From NCBI GenBank assembly GCA_947625935.1, contig CANQQE010000023.1, positions 1 through 53,910 on the forward strand: a stretch of DNA of 53,910 bases. The letters run 5' to 3'. Under the pieces are notes generated by a model. It worked only from the letters and a program-made list of their open reading frames with translations, was not told where the DNA came from and searched no databases. Below are positions 32,938-40,939 of this stretch, piece after piece. The stretch comes from an uncultured Muribaculaceae bacterium (GTDB lineage: Bacteria > Bacteroidota > Bacteroidia > Bacteroidales > Muribaculaceae). Within the stretch, counting starts at the first letter, position 1, and each line of letters begins with the position of its first letter. Both the position numbers and the translations under genes were made by a program.

Positions 32938-33948
32938 ATGAAAAAAGTAAGAATCGGCATCATTTGTCCCTCTGAGATCGCGTTCCGGCGCTTCCTGCCC
33001 GCGATTCAAAAGTGTGACTGCGCCGAATATATCGGTGTGGCCCACGCCGACGAAAAAGAGTGGTTTGGGGACCGGACGCCGGACCCGGCGGTGATCGCCG
33101 GCGAGGCGAAGAAAGCCCAGTCCTTTGCCGACGTCTGCGGCGGCACGATCTTCGACAGTTATGAAGCGCTCCTGTCCTCGCCGGATGTGGATGCGGTCTA
33201 TCTGCCGCTGCCGCCGGCGCTGCATTTCAGGTGGGCGAAGGCCGCGCTGGAGCACGGCAAACACATTTTCCTCGAAAAGCCCTCTACTACCTCCGAGAAA
33301 GATACGAAAGAGTTGATCGATCTCGCCGGAGCGAAGGGCCTTGCGGTTCATGAGAACTATATGTTCGCGTTCCACAAACAGATCGGCGAGATACAGGACA
33401 TCGTCAAGAGCGGCAGAATCGGAAACGTGCGGCTGTACCGCATCGCGTTCGGGTTCCCGCAGCGCGCGAAGAACGACTTCCGCTACAACAAGGCCCTGGG
33501 CGGCGGCGCGCTTCTGGACTGCGGCGGATATACGCTGAAATTGGCGGCCATGCTGCTGGGCGAGACGGCGCGGGTGGTCTATTCCCGCCTCAACGACACC
33601 CCCGATTTTGACGTGGACATCTACGGCAGTGCGGCGATGGTGAACGACGGGGGCGTGACGGCGCAGATCGCGTTCGGCATGGACAACAGCTACAAGTGCG
33701 AGCTGGAGGTCTGGGGGAGCAAGGGCTTTTTGAGAACAGGTCGAATTTTGACCGCGCCGGACGGTTTCGAGCCCACTGCGGAGATCACAATCGGCAACGA
33801 GACCGAGACCGTAAAGCTTAGCGCGGACGACACGTTCAGAAAGTCTATAGAGCATTTCTGTAAGTGTGTCGCGGACGAAACGGCAAGAAAAATAAACTAT
33901 GAGACAATCGCGCGGCAGGCGGAGCTTGTCGATGCGGTTAGAAATTAA
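32938..33948 (+). CDS. Gfo/Idh/MocA oxidoreductase, probable NDP-sugar 3-ketoreductase
   Basis: NAD(P)-dependent oxidoreductase of 336 residues. The Rossmann start is KVRIGIICPSEIAFRRFLPA (Gly-rich loop atypical, CPS in place of GxG). The FLEKPSTTSEKD segment (Glu113-Lys114-Pro115) is the family's EKP catalytic motif, and GGGALLDCGGYTLKLA is the conserved mid-domain segment. Relatives such as KijD10 reduce the 3-keto group left by the 2,3-dehydratase, giving dTDP-4-keto-2,6-dideoxyhexose. The immediate linkage to the dehydratase gene makes that role likely here. Confidence 0.87.
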   Translation: MKKVRIGIICPSEIAFRRFLPAIQKCDCAEYIGVAHADEKEWFGDRTPDPAVIAGEAKKAQSFADVCGGTIFDSYEALLSSPDVDAVYLPLPPALHFRWAKAALEHGKHIFLEKPSTTSEKDTKELIDLAGAKGLAVHENYMFAFHKQIGEIQDIVKSGRIGNVRLYRIAFGFPQRAKNDFRYNKALGGGALLDCGGYTLKLAAMLLGETARVVYSRLNDTPDFDVDIYGSAAMVNDGGVTAQIAFGMDNSYKCELEVWGSKGFLRTGRILTAPDGFEPTAEITIGNETETVKLSADDTFRKSIEHFCKCVADETARKINYETIARQAELVDAVRN

Positions 33949-33984
33949 TAGAAAAGAAGAAAACTTGGGATGGAGGTGAATGTG

Positions 33985-35016
33985 ATGAAAGTTACGGTTA
34001 TTGGTGCGAACAGTTATATCGCGCGAAATCTTCTTGCCGTTTTGAAAAGAAGGTTCCCAAACGTACTGCTCCGGCTCTACGACTGCGCCGATACGCACGC
34101 AGACGGAGAGCAGGCATATGAAAAAGTGCAGATTCTGGATAGAGCGTCTGTTTCAAATATAGACCTGAAAGCAGATGTTGTTTTTATGTTCGTCGGGAAG
34201 ACCGGTTCAGCCGCAGGCTTTGACGACTATGATACATTTATTGATATCAATGAGCGCGCCCTGCTTCATGTCCTCGAAGCTTATAGGAAACAGGAATCTA
34301 AAGCAAAGATCGTTTTTCCTTCGACAAGGTTAGTCTATAAAGGCAGCAGCATGCCCTTGAAAGAGACGGACGAAAAGGAGTTTCGAACCATTTACTCGAT
34401 CAATAAATTTGCCTGTGAACAATATTTGGAGCAGTTCAGCCGCGTATACGGTGTGCGGTATTGCGTTTTCAGGATCTGTGTTCCTTATGGATCTCTGATC
34501 CCGGGGGCGTCTTCTTACGGGACGATAGAGTTCATGCGGAACAGAGCGATGAAGGGTGAGAATATCCGACTGTACGGAAACGGAGAAGTGAGGCGCACGT
34601 TTACGCATATTGAGGATCTGTGCAACAACTTGATCGATGGGGCAGTTTGTACGCTCTGCGAGAATGACTTTTACAATATCGGAGGCGAGGATTGGAGCCT
34701 TCTGGAAGTTGCCGAACGGATTGCCGCACGGTATGGCGTTGAAGTGGAGCATGTGGAATACCCGAGGGTAGAGGCATGCATTGAATCAGGGAACACAGTT
34801 TTCGATGCTTCCAAGCTCGCCGCGTTAGGAATTTATCCGCGCCACAAGATCGAAGAATGGATTAATTCGCAGGGCAGCGAAGAAGATGAAAAAATGAACC
34901 GGGGGGGGGTACATGATTCTGTAAACCGGTTCTTCTTTGCAAGACAATTTGTGCCACGAAACAAAAATCAGACTTTCATCAATGTTCATTTCAGCCCGCA
35001 CCGACGTGCTGCATGA
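33985..35016 (+). CDS. Extended SDR, probable dTDP-4-keto sugar reductase, with a G9 tract near its end
   Basis: SDR of 343 residues from ATG 33985, which has GGAGGTG before it; an upstream in-frame ATG lies within that site. Rossmann motif GANSYIARNLLA, Ser in VFPSTRLVYKG, YxxxK in TIYSINKFACE. The normal fold ends near KIEEWINSQ; then nine G (34901-34909) lead into a 36-residue tail (VHDSVNRFFFARQFVPRNKN...) that looks untypical. With G10 the frame stops at once (GGT ACA TGA), with G8 after TAC ATG ATT CTG. In the present state translation ends 36 bases before rmlC. Likely a C4 reductase of the dideoxyhexose pathway; specificity unknown. Confidence 0.82.
   Translation: MKVTVIGANSYIARNLLAVLKRRFPNVLLRLYDCADTHADGEQAYEKVQILDRASVSNIDLKADVVFMFVGKTGSAAGFDDYDTFIDINERALLHVLEAYRKQESKAKIVFPSTRLVYKGSSMPLKETDEKEFRTIYSINKFACEQYLEQFSRVYGVRYCVFRICVPYGSLIPGASSYGTIEFMRNRAMKGENIRLYGNGEVRRTFTHIEDLCNNLIDGAVCTLCENDFYNIGGEDWSLLEVAERIAARYGVEVEHVEYPRVEACIESGNTVFDASKLAALGIYPRHKIEEWINSQGSEEDEKMNRGGVHDSVNRFFFARQFVPRNKNQTFINVHFSPHRRAA
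34901..34909. repeat. Poly-G tract, G9
   Basis: Nine G followed by TACATGA after the conserved end of the SDR fold. Length decides whether translation stops there or runs on to 35016. Confidence 0.95.
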
Positions 35017-35052
35017 CTGGATAAAAACAATTTGATGAAAGGAAAATGATAT

Positions 35053-35628
35053 ATGGCACAGCTGAAAATCACAGAGCTTGCGCTTCCGGGCGTGAAGATC
35101 ATCGAACCGACGTACTTCGAGGACTACCGCGGGTATTACTGCGAGACATATTCCTCCCGCACCATGGCGCAGTACGGCTTGAATCCGGTTTTCATCCAAG
35201 ACAACCACAGCCTTTCCCTGAAAAAGGGGATCATCCGAGGCATCCATTTCCAAAACAACCCGCATCCGCAGCTCAAGCTGGTGCGCTGCACGAGGGGACG
35301 TGTAATGGACTACGCGGTTGATCTGCGGCGGGATTCACCCACATTCAAGAAATGGGTGGCCGTGGAGCTTTCCGCGGAGAATCGCAAGCAGATCTGGATC
35401 CCCTCCGGCTTCGGTCATGCGTTCATTACGCTGGAGGACGACTGCGAGGTTCAGTATAAGGTGGACGACTGGTATTATCCCGAACTCGACCGAGCCATCG
35501 CTTGGAACGATCCGGAGATCGGAATCGACTGGGGCACAGACAGCCCGGTGATTTCCGTGAAAGATACGAAAGCGCCGACGCTTGCGGAAAGTGACGTAAA
35601 CTTCACGATGGAGGAGAATCCTGCATGA
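35053..35628 (+). CDS. rmlC: dTDP-4-keto-6-deoxyhexose 3,5-epimerase
   Basis: Cupin-fold epimerase of 191 residues, the normal RmlC length. It epimerises C3 and/or C5 of dTDP-4-keto-6-deoxyglucose or its deoxy derivatives. The catalytic His lies in GIIRGIHFQNNPHPQLKLV. Other family segments are GRVMDYAVDLRRDSPTFKKW, WIPSGFGHAFITLEDDCE and VQYKVDDWYYPELD with the catalytic Tyr region. AAAGGA precedes the ATG. No rmlD is found, so in this locus the product probably feeds the SDRs around it and makes an L-configured deoxysugar other than, or besides, rhamnose. Confidence 0.93.
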   Translation: MAQLKITELALPGVKIIEPTYFEDYRGYYCETYSSRTMAQYGLNPVFIQDNHSLSLKKGIIRGIHFQNNPHPQLKLVRCTRGRVMDYAVDLRRDSPTFKKWVAVELSAENRKQIWIPSGFGHAFITLEDDCEVQYKVDDWYYPELDRAIAWNDPEIGIDWGTDSPVISVKDTKAPTLAESDVNFTMEENPA

Positions 35629-36605
35629 AAACAGCTATTGTTACAGGCGCGGGCGGGTTCATCGGGCGTAAGCTTACGGAAAGCCTCGCTCAAAAATATG
35701 TAGTTTACGCGATCGTTTACAATGAAAGGGAAAAAGAAGGTTTACCAACTTCAAATGATGTGATTCCAGTAACCGGTGATCTCAATAATTGGGAAGATTT
35801 AGCCGAGAAATTTCCGAAGGGACAACCGTTCGATCTGTTTTATCATCTGGCTTGGGGAGGTATTTCCTCCGCGGCTTATAAAGATATGGATATACAGGAG
35901 AACAATATTACTATGTCAATCTGCGCGGCGCGGCTTGCTTGCCGTGTTGGCTGCCAAAAGTTTATTTTTGCTGGGACAAATCAGGAATACTTGGTTTCTC
36001 CTTCCTCGATAGACGGAACGATCTGTAACGCAAGCGTATACGGGATCTGCAAAAAGAGCGCCCGGGAACTTTGTCAGGTCCTTCTGCGGGACGCCATGAA
36101 GTTTAACGCGACCGCCTTTACCAATGTCTTTGGCCCGGGAGATTTCTCCAAAAGAACCGCGAATTTGTTCATTGGAAAACTGCTGCGTGGAGAAGCTCTT
36201 GATCTTATTGAAGGTAATCACGAGTACGACTGGACATTTGTTGATGATGCTGTGGCGGGATTGATTGCTGTGGGCGAAAAAGGCATAAACGGAAAGCAGT
36301 ACTATATCGGTTCACGTAAACTCCCTACATTCCGCCAGATTCTCACAGAGGTGCGGAACACGATCTGTCCGGACGCGGAACTTCGTTTTGGGAAATATAC
36401 GGACAACACCTACACGGATTACTCGAAGTTTGACCTTAATGCGCTATATGATGACACCGGCTTTGAATGCGGATCAGACTTTAAAGAGAGCATTCTGAAA
36501 ACGGCAAATTGGCTTCAATCGCAGACCCCGAAAAACATGGTGGGGGGGGTAACTGAATATAGAGTTATCCTGTTGGCTGCCGCGCGAAAGGCGGTGGCCG
36601 CATGA
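35625..36605 (+). CDS. Tandem SDR 1 with G8 tract; coupled by ATGA to SDR 2
   Basis: Extended SDR of 326 residues starting in an ATGA overlap with rmlC. N-terminus MKTAIVTGAGGFIGRKLTE, YxxxK in SVYGICKKSARE, binding-type segments FNATAFTNVFGPG and YDWTFVDDAV. The enzyme fold ends at ILKTANWLQSQTPKN, the place where SDR 3 simply stops. Here eight G (36542-36549) let translation run 21 codons further and end in a TGA overlapping the SDR 2 start (ATGA). G7 or G9 would stop the ribosome about 55 bases earlier, so tract length may control expression of SDR 2 more than activity of SDR 1. Probably reduces or epimerises a dTDP-keto-deoxysugar. Confidence 0.85.
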   Translation: MKTAIVTGAGGFIGRKLTESLAQKYVVYAIVYNEREKEGLPTSNDVIPVTGDLNNWEDLAEKFPKGQPFDLFYHLAWGGISSAAYKDMDIQENNITMSICAARLACRVGCQKFIFAGTNQEYLVSPSSIDGTICNASVYGICKKSARELCQVLLRDAMKFNATAFTNVFGPGDFSKRTANLFIGKLLRGEALDLIEGNHEYDWTFVDDAVAGLIAVGEKGINGKQYYIGSRKLPTFRQILTEVRNTICPDAELRFGKYTDNTYTDYSKFDLNALYDDTGFECGSDFKESILKTANWLQSQTPKNMVGGVTEYRVILLAAARKAVAA

Positions 36606-36659
36606 AAACTGCCATTGTCACAGGCGCGGGCGGGTTCATCGGCGGCGCGCTGACCGAGC
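36453..36659 (+). repeat. ~207-bp direct repeat, copy A (SDR 1 end to SDR 2 start)
   Basis: Nearly identical to 37418-37625 and includes the G8 tract. The offset is 965 bp before the tract and 966 bp after it, because the tracts differ by one G. Recombination between copies would delete or duplicate SDR 2 exactly. Confidence 0.88.
36542..36549. repeat. Poly-G tract, G8
   Basis: Eight G followed by TAACTGAA at the 3' end of SDR 1. At G8 the TAA/TGA stops downstream are out of frame and translation reaches the SDR 2 start. Confidence 0.95.
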
Positions 36660-37522
36660 GGCTTCTCCAAGAGGGATATGCCGTTTATGGGGTGGACATC
36701 AATGAGGCGGCTTTGCGCAGATTCGCGGGACAGCCCTCTTTTTTCCCGGTCTGTGAAGATCTGGAAAACCCGGAGATTGCCTCCCGTCTGCCGCAAAGAG
36801 CGGATGCCATTTTTCACCTTGCCCTGAAAGGCACAATGGGCGCCAAGGACCGGGGAGACGCGGACCTTCAAATTAGCAATATTTCTTCGGCGGTCCACTT
36901 TTGCGGCACGGTGATCGATCGGTGTGAGCGCTTTATCTTTTGCAGCTCCAGCTATGAGTTTTTGCGGGACAAAAAGGACCAGCGCATTCCCATGTGCTTC
37001 TATGGCGCCGCGAAGCGCGCCGCGGCGGATATGTGCGCAAACATTGCGTATCACGGCGGCAAGGAATACAATAAAGTCATTTTTACAAACACATTTGGCG
37101 TGGGGGACCGCTCAAACAAGGCGGTCAACACGATCATTCGCCGAATGCTGCACCGGGAACCTCTGACACTGGTGGAAGGCAGCGACCGCAACGACTGGAC
37201 CTACATCGATGACACCGTCGAGGGGCTGATGGCGGTGCTGGAAAAGGGAAAGCCGTTTCAGACCTATTATATCGGCCATCGGGAGATCACGACGTTCCGC
37301 GAGAAAATCACTGTGATGCGGGATGTGCTTTGCCCGGAGATGAATCTCGTCTTTGGGACAATGCCGGAAGATTCCTGTGTTCATTATGACGAGATCGACC
37401 TTGACGCGCTGTACCGTGACACCGGCTTTGAATGCAGATCAGATTTTAGAGAGAGCATTCTGAAAACGGCAAATTGGCTTCAATCGCAGACCCCGAAAAA
37501 TACGGTGGGGGGGGGTAACTGA
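36602..37522 (+). CDS. Tandem SDR 2 with G9 tract; uncoupled from SDR 3 in this state
   Basis: Extended SDR of 306 residues. N-terminus MKTAIVTGAGGFIGGALTE is identical to SDR 3. Ser is in IFCSSSYEFLR, YxxxK in MCFYGAAKRAAAD, and NDWTYIDDTVEGL is the substrate-side motif. It starts in the ATGA overlap with SDR 1. Nine G (37507-37515) place a TGA directly after VGGGN, so translation ends 45 bases before the SDR 3 start. With G8 it would read on, as SDR 1 does, and end in an ATGA overlap at 37568. Its middle differs from SDR 1 and SDR 3, so the three probably have different stereochemical outcomes. Confidence 0.86.
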   Translation: MKTAIVTGAGGFIGGALTERLLQEGYAVYGVDINEAALRRFAGQPSFFPVCEDLENPEIASRLPQRADAIFHLALKGTMGAKDRGDADLQISNISSAVHFCGTVIDRCERFIFCSSSYEFLRDKKDQRIPMCFYGAAKRAAADMCANIAYHGGKEYNKVIFTNTFGVGDRSNKAVNTIIRRMLHREPLTLVEGSDRNDWTYIDDTVEGLMAVLEKGKPFQTYYIGHREITTFREKITVMRDVLCPEMNLVFGTMPEDSCVHYDEIDLDALYRDTGFECRSDFRESILKTANWLQSQTPKNTVGGGN

Positions 37523-37625
37523 ATATAGAGTTATCCTGCTGGCTGCCGCGCGAAAGGCGGTGGCCGCATGAAGACTGCCATTGTCACAGGCGCGGGCGGG
37601 TTCATCGGCGGCGCGCTGACCGAGC
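37418..37625 (+). repeat. ~207-bp direct repeat, copy B (SDR 2 end to SDR 3 start)
   Basis: Second copy of the repeat at 36453-36659, with scattered single-base differences and one more G in the tract. Confidence 0.88.
37507..37515. repeat. Poly-G tract, G9
   Basis: Nine G followed by TAACTGA at the 3' end of SDR 2; the TGA at 37520-37522 is in frame in this state. Confidence 0.95.
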
Positions 37626-38479
37626 TTTTGCTCAATAAAGGCGTTGCCGTCTGGGGCATAGACGTGAGCGAATCCGCGCTGAAGAGACACCGTCGTCCCA
37701 ATTTTACACCTGTTATTGCCGATTTCACAAAATACGATCTGCTCTCAAAAGTTTTGCCCCAGAATGCCGATGTGTTTTATCACTTCGCGTGGCAGGGTAT
37801 TTTTGGAGAAGCATTCAAGGACTATGCCCTTCAACTGAGCAACGCGAAGTATGCCTGCGACGCACTGATGGCGGCAATCCAGATCGGGTGTAAAAAGTTT
37901 ATCTTTGCGGGGACAATGAACGAATACGAGATGGACGAGTATATCCGGAGAGATACCTTTGAGCCCAGGTATACATACATCTATTCCGCGGTGAAGCAGG
38001 TCAGCGAGGCAATCTGCAAGACGCTGGCATACAAACACGGGATTGCGTTCAACGCGGGACGGATCGCCATGGCCTATGGGGAGAATAACCGTTCCCAAAT
38101 GGTGCCGAACGTGGTGATGCGAAACCTCCTCACCAACACGGCGTGCAAGCTGGTGGAAGGCACAGACCTATATGACATGATTTACATTGACGACATTGCC
38201 GAGGCGTTTTACGCCATAGGAGAGCGGGGCGTCGACATGAAAAGCTACTATGTAGGGCATAGGAAGGTAAAAACTTTCAAAGAGATTATTGTGGAAATCG
38301 CGGAAGTGCTGAATCCTGACTGCCCGCTGCTTTTCGGCGCGTATCCCGATGTGCCGTCCGGTGTAAAGTACGAGAATATTGATCTTGAGGCCCTATATAG
38401 GGATACGGGCTTCGAGTGTACGACGGATTTCCGGGAAAGCATCCTGAAAACAGCGGCGTGGGTCAAAGAAAACTTGTAA
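37568..38479 (+). CDS. Tandem SDR 3, no G tract
   Basis: Extended SDR of 303 residues. N-terminus MKTAIVTGAGGFIGGALTE, YxxxK in YIYSAVKQVSEAICK, NADVFYHFAWQGIFGEAF near residue 66, and LYDMIYIDDIAEAFYAIGE towards the end. It closes with ESILKTAAWVKENL and a normal stop, showing where SDR 1 and SDR 2 would end without their tracts. No clear ribosome binding site precedes its ATG (GGCGGTGGCCGC), which fits dependence on ribosomes arriving from SDR 2. Probable role: 4-ketoreductase or epimerase for a dTDP-deoxysugar. Confidence 0.86.
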   Translation: MKTAIVTGAGGFIGGALTELLLNKGVAVWGIDVSESALKRHRRPNFTPVIADFTKYDLLSKVLPQNADVFYHFAWQGIFGEAFKDYALQLSNAKYACDALMAAIQIGCKKFIFAGTMNEYEMDEYIRRDTFEPRYTYIYSAVKQVSEAICKTLAYKHGIAFNAGRIAMAYGENNRSQMVPNVVMRNLLTNTACKLVEGTDLYDMIYIDDIAEAFYAIGERGVDMKSYYVGHRKVKTFKEIIVEIAEVLNPDCPLLFGAYPDVPSGVKYENIDLEALYRDTGFECTTDFRESILKTAAWVKENL

Positions 38480-38491
38480 GGAGAAAATAAC

Positions 38492-39670
38492 ATGGGCAGG
38501 ATCATCGTTGTCGGCACAGGTTTTTCGGGGAGCATCCTCGCGCGGAAGATCGCGGAGGAATGCGGACGAAAGGTGGAGGCCGTGGAAAAGCGCAGCCATA
38601 TTGGCGGGAATATGTACGACGAATACGACGAGCACGGGATCCTCGTGCAGCGCTACGGACCGCATTTTCTCAACACCAACAAATATTGGATCATCGAATA
38701 CCTGTCCCAGTACGCGGAGCTTTTCCCGCATAACACGAAGCTCCTGAGCTTTCTCGACGGACAATATATCCGCCTGCCGTTCAACTTTCAGTCCGTGCAG
38801 GAGCTGATCGGCGCGAAGCGGGCGGAGTCGGTCCTGCGGAAATTGCGGGAAAACTTTCCCGGCAGCGACCGTGTGCCGATCCTGCAAATTGTCGACTGCC
38901 CGGACCGGGATGTTTCCGAATTTGGGACGCTGCTGTTTGAAAAGGCATTTCGGACCTACACCTCTAAAATGTGGGGAACGGATGTCAACAAGATCGACAA
39001 ATATGTTTTGGAGCGGGTTCCGTTCGCGATGAATTACGACGAGCGATACCTCAATAAGGATTTTCAGTACCTGCCAAAGAAGGGGTTTACGGAGATTTTC
39101 CGAAATATGCTGGATCATCCGAACATCGACGTTCGCCTGGAGACGGACGCGCTTGAGCACATCGCCTTTGAGGAGCGGACAAACGAGATCACCTATGACG
39201 GGGATGAGGTGGAGCTTTTGATCTTCACCGGGCCGATCGACGAGCTGTTCCAGTACAAGTTCGGCAGCCTCCCGTACCGTTCGCTGGATATCCGGTACGA
39301 ATCCAGCGAATCGGAGGACGTCCTGCCGTCGGAGATCATTTCCTTCCCACAGGCGGAGGGAAAGACGCGCAGCACGGAATACAGGAAGATTATGTTTGAC
39401 GACAGCGGCGCGCGGGGTAGCGTCGTCGCCACTGAGTACCCGCTCTGGTACGATCCGAACGCCAAGGTCGGAAACATTCCGTACTACCCGGTGGTGACCC
39501 AGGAGAGCGAGGCGCTGTACGGTCGGTATCTTGGGGAGGCCGCAAAGTATAAGAATCTGTTCCTCTGCGGCCGGCTCGCGGAATTTAAGTATTATAACAT
39601 GGATGTGTGCATTGAACACGCCATCGCGTATTTTGAAAATGTGAAAGAGTATTTGCGTCATGAAAGATAA
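38492..39670 (+). CDS. glf: UDP-galactopyranose mutase
   Basis: FAD enzyme of 392 residues converting UDP-galactopyranose to UDP-galactofuranose in the cytoplasm. The FAD-binding start is IIVVGTGFSGSILARKIAEE, then EKRSHIGGNMYDEYDEHGI and RYGPHFLNTNKYWIIEYL, the family's YGPHxFHTN-type motif in a variant form. Further matches are KMWGTDVNKIDKYVLERVPF and LIFTGPIDELFQYKFGSLPYRSL. It implies galactofuranose, or another furanose, in the glycan. AAGGAG precedes the ATG. The last 11 bases overlap gtrA. Confidence 0.92.
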   Translation: MGRIIVVGTGFSGSILARKIAEECGRKVEAVEKRSHIGGNMYDEYDEHGILVQRYGPHFLNTNKYWIIEYLSQYAELFPHNTKLLSFLDGQYIRLPFNFQSVQELIGAKRAESVLRKLRENFPGSDRVPILQIVDCPDRDVSEFGTLLFEKAFRTYTSKMWGTDVNKIDKYVLERVPFAMNYDERYLNKDFQYLPKKGFTEIFRNMLDHPNIDVRLETDALEHIAFEERTNEITYDGDEVELLIFTGPIDELFQYKFGSLPYRSLDIRYESSESEDVLPSEIISFPQAEGKTRSTEYRKIMFDDSGARGSVVATEYPLWYDPNAKVGNIPYYPVVTQESEALYGRYLGEAAKYKNLFLCGRLAEFKYYNMDVCIEHAIAYFENVKEYLRHER

Positions 39671-40064
39671 AGTCCTGAATTTTTGGCGAAGCGAGACGTT
39701 TCGGTATCTTGTCTTTGGCGCGCTGACCGTTCTCGTGAACGTCGCCGCCTTCAAGCTGCTCGATCTGATCTGCGACAGCATTCTCGCCAATACGCTGGCG
39801 TTCTTTATCGCGGTTTTGTTTGCCTACTGGACAAACAGTACGTTTGTGTTTCACGCGCCGCACACATGGAAGAATTTTCTGGAGTTCATGGGGATGCGGA
39901 TCGGGACGCTGCTGATCGACGACGGCGGGATGTTCCTGCTGCTTCAGTGGGGATGCAACGATCTGGTCGCGAAGTGCGTTGTGAATGTATTCATTATTGT
40001 CATCAATTATATCGCGAGCAAGCTTTTAATCTTCCGAAAGGAAAAAGGGGAAGAAAACACATGA
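39660..40064 (+). CDS. GtrA-family membrane protein
   Basis: Small membrane protein of 134 residues with four hydrophobic segments, the standard GtrA layout. It starts [20 protein letters not shown] and ends in [18 protein letters not shown]. GtrA proteins are thought to flip undecaprenyl-phosphate-linked sugars for side-branch addition; the GtrB-like GT2 at 30647 would make this substrate. The gene begins within the end of glf, and its TGA overlaps the start of rmlA. Confidence 0.9.
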   Translation: MKDKVLNFWRSETFRYLVFGALTVLVNVAAFKLLDLICDSILANTLAFFIAVLFAYWTNSTFVFHAPHTWKNFLEFMGMRIGTLLIDDGGMFLLLQWGCNDLVAKCVVNVFIIVINYIASKLLIFRKEKGEENT

Positions 40065-40939
40065 AAGGCATCATTTTAGCGGGCGGCAGAGGCACAAGGC
40101 TCTACCCGAACACCATTTCCGTTTCCAAGCAGCTCCTGCCCATCTATGACAAGCCGCTGATCTACTATCCACTGTCGGTTCTGCTTCTTGCAAGGATTCG
40201 TGAAATTCTCATCATCTCGACGCCGGATGATATTGCGCATTACAAAAAGCTCCTCGGCGACGGCTCGCGAATCGGTGTACGGTTTACATACGCGGTGCAG
40301 GGTAGGCCCCGGGGGCTTGCGGACGCGTTCATCCTTGGCGCGGAGTTCATTGGAAACGACAGCGTGTGCCTTGTGCTGGGCGACAATGTGTTTTACGGGC
40401 AGTTTTTCTCGGCTACGCTGGACGAGGCAAAGCAACAGGCGGAAAAGGAGGGCGCGACGATCTTCGGCTACCCGGTGAAGGATCCGAGAGAGTTCGGCGT
40501 CGTGGAATTTGACGAAAACAATCGTGTCCTGTCCATCGAGGAAAAGCCACAGGAACCGAAGTCCAATTACGCCGTGCCTGGGCTGTATTTCTACAATAAC
40601 GAGGTCGTGGAGATCGCGAAAAACATAAAGCCCTCCGCGCGGGGAGAGCTGGAGATCACGGCTGTGAATAACGAATATCTGCGGCAGGGGAAATTGCGTG
40701 TGTCGCTGATGGGCCGCGGGATGGCGTGGCTGGACACGGGATCGCCCAACGGAATGCACAAGGCGAGCAGCTTTGTGAAAGCGGTGCAGGAGATGCAGGG
40801 GTTCTATATCTCGTGCATCGAAGAGATCGCGTGGCGGCGTGGATTCATCACGACCGAACAGATGAGAACGCTCGGCGAAGAACTGAAAATGACAGAATAC
40901 GGACAGTATCTGCTGTCTCTTGCGGAGGAAACAAAATGA
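40061..40939 (+). CDS. rmlA: Glucose-1-phosphate thymidylyltransferase
   Basis: Nucleotidyltransferase of 292 residues, normal RmlA length, making dTDP-glucose. N-terminal loop [24 protein letters not shown] carries the GxGTRLxP-x(n)-SKQLLP signature, then [39 protein letters not shown], and [17 protein letters not shown] near the end. ATG 40061 overlaps the gtrA stop (ATGA) and gives the normal N-terminus; the frame is open upstream without a start signal. Feeds RmlB directly downstream. Confidence 0.95.
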   Translation: MKGIILAGGRGTRLYPNTISVSKQLLPIYDKPLIYYPLSVLLLARIREILIISTPDDIAHYKKLLGDGSRIGVRFTYAVQGRPRGLADAFILGAEFIGNDSVCLVLGDNVFYGQFFSATLDEAKQQAEKEGATIFGYPVKDPREFGVVEFDENNRVLSIEEKPQEPKSNYAVPGLYFYNNEVVEIAKNIKPSARGELEITAVNNEYLRQGKLRVSLMGRGMAWLDTGSPNGMHKASSFVKAVQEMQGFYISCIEEIAWRRGFITTEQMRTLGEELKMTEYGQYLLSLAEETK

